Positions 1 to 7,809 of a stretch of 14,939 bases of DNA are shown here, in pieces; position 1 is the stretch's first letter, and each line of letters opens with the position of its first letter. Source of the stretch: Planctomycetota bacterium (GTDB lineage Bacteria > Planctomycetota > Planctomycetia > Gemmatales > Gemmataceae); assembly GCA_016200155.1 (NCBI GenBank), contig JACQFG010000177.1:1-14939 (forward strand), written 5' to 3'. A program made the position numbers and the translations under genes. The notes beneath the pieces were generated by a model. The model made no database searches, was not told where the DNA came from, and saw only the letters and a program-made list of their open reading frames with translations.

Positions 1-65
1 CGGAACATCTCTCCCGAGCGTCCGTTGGGCCGAGTGGTTGGCACTTAGCCATTTCCGAGGGCTGC

Positions 66-2315
66 ATGATCGCATTGAAATGTTCTCATTGTGGCCGCGT
101 CGCGAAAGTCGATGACGCGGCGGCGGAGAGCACGGCGTTTTGCCCGGGGTGCGGCCAAAAAATGGCGAGCGACTCCACGCCGTACGCCAAGACCGTGTCT
201 GCGCTCCCGCTCTCGGCCGCCGCTCAGGCTGACTTCACCTCCGCCGCGCCCACGCACAAGGAACCCGGCACCGACGAGACGCTGGCCCCGCACGCCTCGG
301 GCCCGGTCGAGAAATTCGCCTTCCTCGGCCCCGCCGAAGCGCCCGACGAACTGGGCCGGCTCGGACATTATCGCGTGATGCGCCTGGTCGGACAGGGGGG
401 CATGGGCATCGTCTTCGAGGCGATCGACACCCAGCTGCAGCGCCCCGTCGCCCTCAAGGTGATGAAGCCCGACGTCGCCAAGGATGAATCCGCCCGCCTG
501 CGCTTCCTGCGCGAAGCGCGCATCACCGCCCAGGTCAAGAGCGATCATGTCGTCGTGATCCACCAGGTCAGCCCGAACAACGAGCTGCCCTTCCTCGCCA
601 TGGAGTTCCTCCGCGGCGACCCGCTCGACAAATGGCTCGACCGCCACGGCAAGCCGACCGTGCAACAGGCGCTGCGGATCGGCATCGAAGTCGCGCGCGG
701 TCTCGCGGCGGCGCACGAACTCGGCCTGATCCATCGCGACATCAAGCCGGCCAATATCTGGCTGGAATCCCGCGACGAGAAATCGGGGGGCAGCCCCGGC
801 GCTCCACGCGTCAAGATCCTCGATTTCGGCCTGGCCCGCATCACCCGCGATCCGGGCCACCTGACTCATAGCGGCCTCGTCCTGGGCACGCCTGCCTACA
901 TGGCCCCCGAGCAAGCCGAGGGAGGCGAGGTCGATGCCCGCTCCGACCTGTTCAGCCTGGGCTGTGTGCTGTACGAGCTGGCCACGGGCAATCGGCCATT
1001 CAGCGGCCCGACGACGATGGCTGCCGAGCAGGCGGGCTTCGCGGGACAAACGCCGGCGTCCGGAATCCTGCCGCGCCTGAAGAGTCCGACGACACAGTTC
1101 ATCGCCGCCCCCCCGCGCAGCCGGCGGAGCCTTTCCCTGATCGTCGCCGGCAGCGTGCTGGGACTCGCGCTCATCGCCATCCTGCTCTACACGTTTTTTG
1201 CTCCCTCACGCGGCGAAATCGTTTTGGGCATGAGCGGCCCCTTCAGTGGTCCCTCCAAGGAACTCGGCCGAGAGATGGAGACGGGAATCAAGATTTATCT
1301 CCGCCATATCAATGACCAGGGAGGCGTACACGGACGCAAGCTCAAACTCATCGCGCTGGACGACGGTTATGAGCCTGACAAGGCCCTCGAAAACATGAGG
1401 GAACTCCACGAGAATCGCAAGGTCTTCGCCGTGGTCGGCAACATCGGCACGCCGACCGCAGAGAAAACCGTGCCTTACGCCGTCGACAACAAGCTCCTCT
1501 TCTTCGGCGCCTTCACCGGCGCCCCGCTCTTGCGCAAGAAACCGACCGATCGCTACGTCTTCAACTATCGCGCCAGCTACGAAGAAGAAACCGCCAAGAT
1601 CGTCGAATACCTCGTGAAAACCAAGAAGGTTCAACCCGAGCAAATCGCCGTCTTCGACCAGAACGACGGCTACGGCGAGGCCGGCTTCCAGGGTGTGCTC
1701 AAGGTGATGCGCAAGAACTACAACCGCGATGCCGACCAGATCGTCCGCGTGCGCTACGAACGAAACACGATCAAGGTCCACGATGCGGCCGCGGAAATCC
1801 TGAAACACCCAGAGCTGCGCGCCGTCGTCATGGTCGGCACCTACAAGCCCGTGACCGAGTTCATTCGCCAGATCAGGAAAGCCGAGCGGGACCTCATCTT
1901 CACCAACGTCTCCTTCGTCGGCAGCGAGGCGCTGGCCGCCGGGCTCAAGGAACTCGGCCCCGAATTCGTCGAAAACGTCATCGTTACCCAGGTCGTCCCC
2001 CCGATCGATTCGAAATCCACCCTCGTCGAGCAATACAACGAGCTGCGCGCGAAGTATTATGTGCACGAGCCCGCGACCTTCTCCTCGCTCGAAGGCTTCA
2101 TCAATGCCTCGCTTTTCGTCGAAGGCTTGAAACGCGCCGGCCCCGATCCGACCACCGATAAGATGATCGAGGCCCTCGAATCGATCCAGAAGCTCGACCT
2201 CGGCACCGGCTCGGAACTCAATTTCGGCAAGTCCGAACACCAGGCGTCCCACACCGTCTGGGTCACCCGCCTCGATCGCAACGGCAAGTTTCACCTGCTG
2301 GAAATGACGGAGTAG
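66..2315 (+). CDS. Membrane Ser/Thr protein kinase fused to a LivJ-type periplasmic ligand-binding domain
   Basis: 749 aa. The N-terminus has a zinc-ribbon pattern (C6, C9, C26, C29). A Hanks-type kinase domain starts near residue 101: glycine loop GQGGMG 109-114, Lys131, Glu150, HRD 223-225 with Lys227 and Asn230, DFG 253-255 and APE 280-282. All catalytic residues are present, so the kinase is probably active. After the TGNRPF stretch (about 307-312) the usual alpha-G to alpha-I region with its conserved Arg is not recognisable; only about 40 linker residues precede a hydrophobic segment at about 355-378. Residues from about 383 to the end resemble branched-chain amino-acid-binding proteins (Peripla_BP_6). 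The likely topology is cytoplasmic kinase, one membrane span, external sensor domain, so an extracellular small molecule may control phosphorylation. GAGGG at 57-61 supports this ATG. The ligand and substrates are unknown. Confidence 0.88.
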   Translation: MIALKCSHCGRVAKVDDAAAESTAFCPGCGQKMASDSTPYAKTVSALPLSAAAQADFTSAAPTHKEPGTDETLAPHASGPVEKFAFLGPAEAPDELGRLGHYRVMRLVGQGGMGIVFEAIDTQLQRPVALKVMKPDVAKDESARLRFLREARITAQVKSDHVVVIHQVSPNNELPFLAMEFLRGDPLDKWLDRHGKPTVQQALRIGIEVARGLAAAHELGLIHRDIKPANIWLESRDEKSGGSPGAPRVKILDFGLARITRDPGHLTHSGLVLGTPAYMAPEQAEGGEVDARSDLFSLGCVLYELATGNRPFSGPTTMAAEQAGFAGQTPASGILPRLKSPTTQFIAAPPRSRRSLSLIVAGSVLGLALIAILLYTFFAPSRGEIVLGMSGPFSGPSKELGREMETGIKIYLRHINDQGGVHGRKLKLIALDDGYEPDKALENMRELHENRKVFAVVGNIGTPTAEKTVPYAVDNKLLFFGAFTGAPLLRKKPTDRYVFNYRASYEEETAKIVEYLVKTKKVQPEQIAVFDQNDGYGEAGFQGVLKVMRKNYNRDADQIVRVRYERNTIKVHDAAAEILKHPELRAVVMVGTYKPVTEFIRQIRKAERDLIFTNVSFVGSEALAAGLKELGPEFVENVIVTQVVPPIDSKSTLVEQYNELRAKYYVHEPATFSSLEGFINASLFVEGLKRAGPDPTTDKMIEALESIQKLDLGTGSELNFGKSEHQASHTVWVTRLDRNGKFHLLEMTE

Positions 2316-2410
2316 TACGCATTCAAGCCTTTATTTTGGCGTGGAAGGATCGCTAGGAGTTTCCCCCGTGTGGATCATGTGAAATTTCCTACTGTCCCCC
2401 TAATCGGCTT

Positions 2411-2437
2411 GGCATGAATGGGTTATGGCTTTTTTTT
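2411..2437 (+). terminator. Weak hairpin plus T8, possible intrinsic terminator (copy 1, module A)
   Basis: CAT-(G)-AA at 2413-2418 can pair with TTATG at 2423-2427 around a TGGG loop, with one bulged G. Two bases later comes a run of eight T (2430-2437). It is 95 bases past the stop of the rightward kinase gene. The stem is only five base pairs, so the call rests on the T tract, the position, and the paired change seen in module B. Confidence 0.45.
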
Positions 2438-2496
2438 CGAGGAAATCCCAACTCGCAGGGGTATCAGGGGCGATGGAATTTCCGCAATCTACTTGG

Positions 2497-2519
2497 CGTG
2501 AAAAGGTTACGTTTTTTTT
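2497..2519 (+). terminator. Hairpin plus T8, possible intrinsic terminator (copy 1, module B)
   Basis: CGT-(G)-AA (2497-2502) pairs with TTACG (2507-2511) around an AAGG loop and runs directly into eight T (2512-2519). Compared with module A, the second stem pair changes from A-T to G-C on both sides. This is a compensatory change that keeps the stem, which suggests the fold is selected. Confidence 0.45.
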
Positions 2520-2600
2520 CGAGGAAATCCCAACGGGGCGACGGGATTTCCCCCCGTCCGTCGGGGTCAGGGGCGGCGCACCAGATCACGGCGCCTCGGC

Positions 2601-2639
2601 AAAAGGCCGTTTGTTGACGGAGAGACTGACAACGGCCTT
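2601..2639 (-). terminator. Leftward hairpin plus T4, possible terminator; alternative 9-bp stem
   Basis: On the minus strand CCGT-CAACAA-ACGG (2620-2607) is a 4-bp hairpin followed by CC and four T (2604-2601). It faces transcription arriving from the leftward synthetase gene. A competing longer stem pairs AAGGCCGTT (2603-2611) with AACGGCCTT (2631-2639). A related motif at 2661-2674 has lost the pairing but keeps a six-T run on the minus strand (2660-2655). Confidence 0.35.
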
Positions 2640-2746
2640 CTCGCCACTGACCCGAAAAAACCGTTTGTTGACCGTGGTGGGAGTGCTGGTTTTACAACGT
2701 TCTACTTGGCCATTGATCTTGCGCTACAAGGTCAACGAATCATCTC

Positions 2747-5428
2747 TCAAAGATCCAGCACGACGGTCACCGCATCGCGATCGGTCGATTTCGCCTCGCG
2801 AAAGCCGAGTTCGCGCATCAGAGCGAACATCCGCTGGTTCTCGCGCAACACCGCGCCGACCAGTTGCCGCACGCCGCGTTCGCGGGCCACGGCGATCAGC
2901 CGTTCCATGAGGTGCTGGCCCAGCCCCTGGCCTTGATAAGCATCGCTGACGATCACCGCGAATTCCGCAGCGCGTGTCTGCGGGTTCATGTAGTAGCGGG
3001 ACACGCCGATGATCTCCGGCTTGCCCTCCGCGTTCTTGCGCTCGGCCACGAGCGCCATCTCGCGGGCATAATCGAGGTGGCACAGCCGGATCAAGCTGTC
3101 GCGCGACAGCGTCTTGACCAGGCTGAAGAACCGCATCCGGATCGACTGCTCCGACAGCGTGCGATGATGCGCCTCGATCAACGGCTCATCCTCGGGCCGA
3201 ATGGCGCGCACGACGATGTCGGTCCCGTTCGGCAAGCGCCACGCCGCCGTGTGCTGATTCGGGTACGGCTCGATCGCCAGGCGCGGCTTCGGCCGATCCG
3301 GCGGGGCCAGCACGACGCGGGCATCGAGCGCGACCAGGCGATCCGGGCTCGCCAGCAGCGGATTGATGTCGATCTCCTGGATCTCGAGGAAGTCGCACAA
3401 AAGATAACTGAAGCGGACCAGCAGCGTCTCCAGCTCGGCCATAGGAATGGGCCGCTCGCCGCGAATGCCTTGCAGCGCCTTGGCGATCTGCGTGCGTTCG
3501 ATCAGCCGGCGGGCCAGAGTGCGATTGAGCGGCGGCAGACCAAGCGCGCGGTCCTGGAACACTTCGACGAGCACGCCGCCGGCGCCGAACAGGATGGTCG
3601 GGCCGAACTGCACGTCCACGGAGCTGCCGACGATCAGCTCGTAGCCCTTGGCGCGCACCATCGATTGCACGGTAACGCCGCGAAAGGCATCGGTGTGCAG
3701 GCCGTGGTCGCGGATGTAGCCGGCGGCGTTTTCCTGGATCTTGGCGAACGCGGACCGGACGCCGGCAGCGTCGGCGATGTTGAGCAGGACGCCGCCAGCA
3801 TCGGATTTGTGGGTGATCGTTTCCGACCACAGCTTGAGCGCGACCGGGTAGCCGATCTTTCGCGCCGCCGTCACCGCCTCCTCCGCGCTCGGAGCCGTCA
3901 ACGTCTGCACGGTCGGAATGCCGTAGCATTGCAGCAGGTCCTTGGCTTCGGGCTCGGTCAGCAGGGTTCGGCCCGACGCGCGAACCGCCGCGATCAGCGT
4001 TCGCACGCGCGCCTGATCGGGCTGCCAGTCTTCCGGCAGCGCGGCGGGATGCTCGTACAGCAGGTCCTGGCTGCGGCGATATTGCACGAGATTGAGAAAC
4101 GCGTGGATGGCGGCTTCGGGCGAATCGAAGGCTGCCACGCCCGCGCCGCTGAGGATCGCTCGGCCCGCACGCACGTCCATGCCGCCCATCCACGACGCCA
4201 ACACCGGCTTGCCCTCGATCTTCGCAAACGGGGCCAGGCGCCGCGCGGTCTCGGTCGGGTCGGTCATCGCTTGCGGCGTCAGCAGGACGAGCAGCCCGTT
4301 GACGCCGGGGTCCTTCGCACAGATATCGAGCGCCTGCGAATAGCGGTCCGGCGGCGCGTCGCCCAGGATGTCGATCGGATTGCCGTGGCTCCAGAACGGG
4401 GGCAACACAGCAGAGAGCGCGTCGAGCGATGCCTGGCTGAGCGGGGCGAGCTGGCCGCCGCCGAGCATGAGGGCGTCGGTCGCCATGACGCCCGGACCGC
4501 CCGCGTTGGTGATGATCGCCAGCCCCGGCCCGCGCGGCGCCGGCTGCTGGGCCAGGATCTCGGCCATGTTGAACAGATCGGGGATCGTCGTCACGCGCAA
4601 GATGCCCGCCCGGCGCACGGCGGCATCGAAGACAGCGTCCGCCCCGGCCAGAGCGCCCGTGTGCGACGCCGCCGCCCGCGCTCCGGCCTCATGCCGGCCT
4701 GCCTTGACGACGATGATGTGCTTCGTGCGCGCCACCGCCCGTGCCGCGCTGACGAACTTGCGCACGTCGCCCACCGACTCCATGTACAGCACGATGCTGC
4801 GCGTCGCCGGGTCGTCGCCGAAGTAGTCGATCAGGTCGGCAAAATCGACGTCCAGCATCGTGCCGACGCTGACGAACGTCGAGAACCCGATGTTCCGGTC
4901 GCGCGCCCAGTCGAGGATCGACGTGCACACCGCCCCCGACTGGCTCAACAGCGCGACGCGCCCCGCTTTCGCCATCGACGAGGCAAAGCTGGCGTTCATG
5001 CCGCTGGACGGATGGATGATGCCCAGGCAGTTGGGGCCGACGATGCGCATCTTGCCCGCGGCCAGCGTGCGAATCCGCTGTTCGAGCGCGCGGCCCTCGG
5101 CGCCGAGTTCCGAGAAACCCGCGGAGATGATGATCGCCGCGGGAACGCCGCGGGCCACGCATTGCTCGATCGCCGTCGGCGCCGTGGCGGCGGGCGTCGC
5201 GATCACGGCCAGGTCGACGGCTTCGGGAAGGTCCAGCAGCGAAGGATACGCCAGCACGCCATGCACGGCCTTGCGCTTCGGGTTGACCGGATAGACAACC
5301 CCGCCGAAAGGATTCGCCAGCAGGTTGCGGATCAGGATGCTGCCGACGCTCCCCGGCGTGGCGCTGGCGCCGACGACGGCGACCGACGTGGGACGAAAGA
5401 ACGCGTCCAGCGAATTGTGTCGATCCAT
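2747..5428 (-). CDS. ADP-forming acyl/acetyl-CoA synthetase fused to a GNAT acetyltransferase (Pat/AcsPat-like)
   Basis: 893 aa, close to E. coli Pat (YfiQ) in length and architecture. Residues about 5-140 form a CoA-binding Rossmann domain (SVAVVGASATPGSVG), followed by a succinyl-CoA-ligase-like region with SHTGALAG at 255-262. His256 sits where ADP-forming acetyl-CoA synthetases carry the phosphorylated histidine. An ATP-grasp domain spans about 485-705 (GYPVALKLWSETITHKSDAGG). Residues from about 729 form a GNAT domain with the acetyl-CoA-binding loop QGQGLG at 832-837. Family knowledge suggests lysine acetylation of metabolic enzymes; the retained His also allows acyl-CoA/ATP interconversion. 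It is the last gene of the leftward operon, 37 bases after the regulator. GGAG lies just before the ATG. Which activity dominates cannot be read from sequence. Confidence 0.87.
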   Translation of the reverse strand: MDRHNSLDAFFRPTSVAVVGASATPGSVGSILIRNLLANPFGGVVYPVNPKRKAVHGVLAYPSLLDLPEAVDLAVIATPAATAPTAIEQCVARGVPAAIIISAGFSELGAEGRALEQRIRTLAAGKMRIVGPNCLGIIHPSSGMNASFASSMAKAGRVALLSQSGAVCTSILDWARDRNIGFSTFVSVGTMLDVDFADLIDYFGDDPATRSIVLYMESVGDVRKFVSAARAVARTKHIIVVKAGRHEAGARAAASHTGALAGADAVFDAAVRRAGILRVTTIPDLFNMAEILAQQPAPRGPGLAIITNAGGPGVMATDALMLGGGQLAPLSQASLDALSAVLPPFWSHGNPIDILGDAPPDRYSQALDICAKDPGVNGLLVLLTPQAMTDPTETARRLAPFAKIEGKPVLASWMGGMDVRAGRAILSGAGVAAFDSPEAAIHAFLNLVQYRRSQDLLYEHPAALPEDWQPDQARVRTLIAAVRASGRTLLTEPEAKDLLQCYGIPTVQTLTAPSAEEAVTAARKIGYPVALKLWSETITHKSDAGGVLLNIADAAGVRSAFAKIQENAAGYIRDHGLHTDAFRGVTVQSMVRAKGYELIVGSSVDVQFGPTILFGAGGVLVEVFQDRALGLPPLNRTLARRLIERTQIAKALQGIRGERPIPMAELETLLVRFSYLLCDFLEIQEIDINPLLASPDRLVALDARVVLAPPDRPKPRLAIEPYPNQHTAAWRLPNGTDIVVRAIRPEDEPLIEAHHRTLSEQSIRMRFFSLVKTLSRDSLIRLCHLDYAREMALVAERKNAEGKPEIIGVSRYYMNPQTRAAEFAVIVSDAYQGQGLGQHLMERLIAVARERGVRQLVGAVLRENQRMFALMRELGFREAKSTDRDAVTVVLDL

Positions 5429-5465
5429 GGTCTCCGCTCTTGCTTGCGCCGCGCGCTCGATGGTT

Positions 5466-6848
5466 TCACGAACTATGCGCTGCGTCGTCCGCCAGGTGAT
5501 ATTTGGCGATCAACCGGTACAGCGCCCGCCGGCTGATGCCGAGCGCCTTGGCGGCCCGGACCTTGTTGCCTTTTTCCTGCTTCAGCATCGCCAGGACGTG
5601 GCGGCGTTCGACGTCGCGCAGGTGGTGCGGGTCATCCCCGGCGGCGCTTGCCGGGGCGGCATGGACCTCGACGATGTTGTCGGGCAGATCGTCCAGCGTG
5701 ATCGTGCGCTCTTCCGCCAGGATCTGGGCCCGTTCGAGGACGTTGGCCAGCTCGCGAATATTGCCCGGCCACGGATAGTGCGTGAGCGCCTCCAGGGCTT
5801 CCGGCGTGATCGTGAACGGCGTCGGCCCGACCCGCCGGGTTTGCAGGAAATGCTGAATGAGGTCCGGAATGTCCCCCCGGCGTTCGGTCAGGGTCGGGAG
5901 CCGAATGTCGACCACGTTCAGCCGATAGAACAGATCCTCGCGAAAGCGCTGGTTCTTGATCTCGTCTTCGAGGTTCTTGTTGGTGGCGGCGACGACGCGG
6001 ACGTCGGCGATAGCCTCGCGCGTGCTGCCGACGCGGCGATAGTGGCCGTTCTCCAGCACGCGCAGCAGCTTGGCCTGCAGGCCCGGGGCCATCTCGGCGA
6101 TCTCGTCGATGAACAGCGTGCCGCCCTCCGCAACCTCGACGAGCCCGGGCTTCGCTTGGACCGCGCCGGTGAACGCCCCCTTCTCGTGGCCAAACAGCTC
6201 GCTTTCAAGCAAGGTTTCCTGAAGGGCGGCGCAGTTGACCGTGACGAGGGGCCGGTTGCGGCGCGGGCTGTTGTAGTGGAGGGCGCGGGCGACGAGTTCC
6301 TTGCCCGTGCCGCTGGCGCCGCGGATCAGCACGGTGGTGTCGGACGGAGCGACCTTTTCGATGAGCTGCATGACGCGCCGGTGCGGCGCGCTCGAGCCGA
6401 CCATCTTGTAGCGCGGCGATTCGAAGCCGATGTGCTCGACCCATTGCCGTTCGCGGCGGGCCAGGCCTACTTTCTCGAACGCTTTCTGGATGTGGATTTC
6501 GAGTTCGTTGAAGCGGAACGGCTTGGTCTGATAATCATAAGCGCCCGCCTTCATGGCCTGGATGGCATCTTCGATGCTGCCGTGGGCGGTCAGCATGATG
6601 ACTTCGACCTCCGGGTGCTGAGCCTTGAGTTTGCCCAGCACCTCCAGGCCGCTCATGTCGGGGAGGTTGACATCGAGCAGAACGACGTCATAAGTCGCGG
6701 CGGCGGCAAGCTCGATTGCTGCGCCGCCGGTCTTGGAGGTGTCGGGGACCATCCCCCGGCGCTCGAAATGTTCGCGCATCATCTGGAGCAAGTCGAGATC
6801 GTCGTCGACGATGAGGAGCCGCGGGATTTTTTCGGTGGAAGTCGCCAT
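5466..6848 (-). CDS. Sigma-54-dependent response regulator (NtrC family)
   Basis: 460 aa from the ATG at 6848. An upstream in-frame ATG at 6887 would add 13 residues, but AAGGAG six bases before 6848 favours the shorter form. A receiver domain occupies about 9-125, with acidic residues D15-D17, phospho-acceptor D59, T87 and K109. The AAA+ domain has Walker A GASGTGKE 177-184, the sigma-54 contact loop GAFTGA 224-229 and Walker B GTLFIDE 243-249. A Fis-type helix-turn-helix lies at about 427-447 (KVRAAKALGISRRALYRLIA). All parts look functional. It should be phosphorylated by a histidine kinase not in this window and activate -24/-12 promoters. Two candidate promoters and an inverted repeat lie at the head of its own operon, so it probably controls that operon and the divergent hox operon, much as HoxA does in other hydrogen oxidisers (inference). 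Confidence 0.93.
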   Translation of the reverse strand: MATSTEKIPRLLIVDDDLDLLQMMREHFERRGMVPDTSKTGGAAIELAAAATYDVVLLDVNLPDMSGLEVLGKLKAQHPEVEVIMLTAHGSIEDAIQAMKAGAYDYQTKPFRFNELEIHIQKAFEKVGLARRERQWVEHIGFESPRYKMVGSSAPHRRVMQLIEKVAPSDTTVLIRGASGTGKELVARALHYNSPRRNRPLVTVNCAALQETLLESELFGHEKGAFTGAVQAKPGLVEVAEGGTLFIDEIAEMAPGLQAKLLRVLENGHYRRVGSTREAIADVRVVAATNKNLEDEIKNQRFREDLFYRLNVVDIRLPTLTERRGDIPDLIQHFLQTRRVGPTPFTITPEALEALTHYPWPGNIRELANVLERAQILAEERTITLDDLPDNIVEVHAAPASAAGDDPHHLRDVERRHVLAMLKQEKGNKVRAAKALGISRRALYRLIAKYHLADDAAHSS

Positions 6849-6887
6849 GGGCCGCTCCTTGCGCCGTGGGCACAACGGCCCCGGCAA

Positions 6888-7097
6888 TCACATCACCTGC
6901 CAGCAGATGAAAGTATACAGGAGCAGGCCGAGCGTGAAAACGCCGAGCATGATGCCGACGACGGCGCGGGCCGCCTGGAGGTCGTCGTTGTGCAGTTGCT
7001 CCAGCTCCGTGGGGGGAAGCTCCGCGAGGATCCGCGCCGCCGGGTTCGGGATCATCGTCGTGCCTTCGTTCTTGCGCGTCTCAACGTTCGGGGTCAT
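6888..7097 (-). CDS. Small single-span membrane protein (69 aa), unknown function
   Basis: The N-terminal two thirds is hydrophilic and the C-terminus has one hydrophobic segment (about 46-66, VVGIMLGVFTLGLLLYTFIC) that reaches almost to the end. The product is probably anchored with its N-terminus in the cytoplasm. Its ATG overlaps the stop of the upstream cytochrome gene as ATGA, which suggests translational coupling, and 39 bases separate it from the regulator gene. A second in-frame ATG at 7055, preceded by GAAGG, could give a 55-aa form. No family was recognised. The position between a cytochrome and a regulator suggests a role near the membrane electron chain, but nothing in the sequence shows this. 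Confidence 0.7.
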   Translation of the reverse strand: MTPNVETRKNEGTTMIPNPAARILAELPPTELEQLHNDDLQAARAVVGIMLGVFTLGLLLYTFICWQVM

Positions 7098-7552
7098 GGT
7101 TGTACCTTCCTTTCCAGAGCAAAAACCTTGTCAAGATCGATCGAGCCCGGCAGGCGCGCGTCGCGCGTCTCGCGGAGGTATTGATGGCAGCGCACGCACG
7201 ACGATGTCAGGTCGAAGAACGCCAGCGTGGCGCCGTCGATGTTCTTGTCCTTGGCCTTGCGGATGAGCGTCTCGGCCGCCCGGCGAAAATCGTTGGTGTG
7301 CGTTTCATAGCGCGGCGTCTTGTTCATGAGCCATTCTTCGGTCTTGGTCAGCTCGATGAGCTGATCGGCGCTGGTCTCGATTTTCTTGAAATCGGCGACG
7401 GCGATGCCTTCGAGCACCCTTTGCGAGTGCTTCAGTTTCTCTGCCATGACCTTGCTGACTTGCTTGCCCTTGGCCTGGACGTGCGTGGCCGGATCGTCGT
7501 TACCGCCCAGGCACAGGAGCAGCAGGACGCCGCATGCGATGAGCTTTTTCAT
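7094..7552 (-). CDS. Exported cytochrome c'-like protein (single CxxCH)
   Basis: 152 aa. The start at 7552 is chosen because GGAGG lies four bases upstream and the product begins with a signal peptide (MKKLIACGVLLLLCLGG); C14 could also be a poor lipobox cysteine. The mature part is helical and charged, with one haem-binding motif CVRCH at 119-123 near the C-terminus. This matches the cytochrome c' type four-helix fold, where CxxCH is in the last helix. It should be periplasmic and either carry electrons or bind a small gas ligand. It is the first gene of the leftward operon and lies downstream of a candidate sigma-54 promoter. The in-frame extension upstream to 7846 overlaps the control region and has no support. 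Confidence 0.82.
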   Translation of the reverse strand: MKKLIACGVLLLLCLGGNDDPATHVQAKGKQVSKVMAEKLKHSQRVLEGIAVADFKKIETSADQLIELTKTEEWLMNKTPRYETHTNDFRRAAETLIRKAKDKNIDGATLAFFDLTSSCVRCHQYLRETRDARLPGSIDLDKVFALERKVQP

Positions 7553-7598
7553 GGGACCTCCGATCGAACCAGGGAAAACACAATCCGCGACAGGGGAT

Positions 7599-7614
7599 AG
7601 CAAATCACGGACCG
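7599..7614 (-). promoter_or_regulatory. Candidate sigma-54 promoter for the leftward operon
   Basis: Minus strand CGGTCCG-TGAT-TTGCT resembles the consensus TGGCACG-N4-TTGCT, with GG at 7613-7612 and GC at 7601-7600, the same 12-base spacing as the rightward promoter. Three bases of the -24 block differ from consensus. A start about 12 bases further on, near 7588, would give a leader of about 36 bases before the cytochrome ATG at 7552. Confidence 0.5.
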
Positions 7615-7651
7615 CGCGCCGGACGCTCATGTTTGCTTGCGAGTCGCTCAA

Positions 7652-7676
7652 CGCCTGTGCCGATACCGCACAGGCG
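7652..7676. promoter_or_regulatory. Inverted repeat between divergent promoters, candidate activator binding site
   Basis: CGCCTGTGC (7652-7660) and GCACAGGCG (7668-7676) are perfect 9-base inverted arms around a 7-base spacer. The centre is about 51 bases from the leftward -24 element and 81 bases from the rightward one, distances that suit an enhancer for an NtrC-type activator. Use by the regulator at 5466-6848 is inferred. Confidence 0.5.
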
Positions 7677-7743
7677 CAAACCCGAACCGCACGCGCACCT
7701 TGCGGCAGTGCTCGAATTCCCACGGCATGCGCGGTTTGGCGCC

Positions 7744-7759
7744 TGGCACGCGACTTGCC
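7744..7759 (+). promoter_or_regulatory. Sigma-54 (-24/-12) promoter of the hox operon
   Basis: TGGCACG-CGAC-TTGC, preceded by C, matches the -24/-12 consensus, with GG at 7745-7746 and GC at 7757-7758. The predicted transcription start is near 7770, about 40 bases before the first gene at 7810. No stronger -35/-10 pair was noticed in the gap. Regulation by the divergently encoded GAFTGA-type activator is a natural inference. Confidence 0.8.
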
Positions 7760-7809
7760 AGGTTCCGCCCAGGCACGATTGCGCCATTGCATTCTTTCCG
7801 AGGTGAACC

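Larger units (their letters stand above)
2353..2679 (+). repeat. Dispersed repeat, copy 1, in a convergent intergenic gap
   Basis: This stretch matches 13444-13655 in the same orientation. Shared blocks in order are CTAGGAGTTT at the left edge, a conserved core TAATCGGCTTGGCATGAATG (from 2401) running on through a T8 tract to the CCCAACT around 2452, an AGATCACGGCG block near 2583, and two CCGTTTGTTGAC motifs (2607, 2661). It ends in GTGGT. Copy 1 is longer because the T8 module is present twice (2408-2452 and 2492-2534). It lies between the 3' ends of the kinase gene and the leftward synthetase gene. The gap 2316-2746 contains no convincing gene; 2316-2352 and 2680-2746 look unremarkable. 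Confidence 0.85.

Noticed and set aside
2601..2674. CRISPR-like direct repeats (CCGTTTGTTGAC)
   Set aside because: There are only two short copies per element, with no regular spacers and no cas genes.
2414..2910. Overlapping small rightward open frames in the 2316-2746 gap
   Set aside because: They read through the dispersed repeat, including the T8 tracts, contain duplicated non-protein-like sequence, have no clear ribosome binding site, and run into the antisense of the synthetase gene.
2864..5536. 890-codon rightward open frame opposite the acyl-CoA synthetase gene
   Set aside because: Arginine-, histidine- and glutamine-rich composition with no recognisable domain; it is the GC-rich mirror of a clearly conserved gene.
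7772..7790. Second sigma-54-like string (AGGCACG followed by TTGC) just downstream of the main promoter
   Set aside because: The spacing between the two blocks is wrong for a -24/-12 element.
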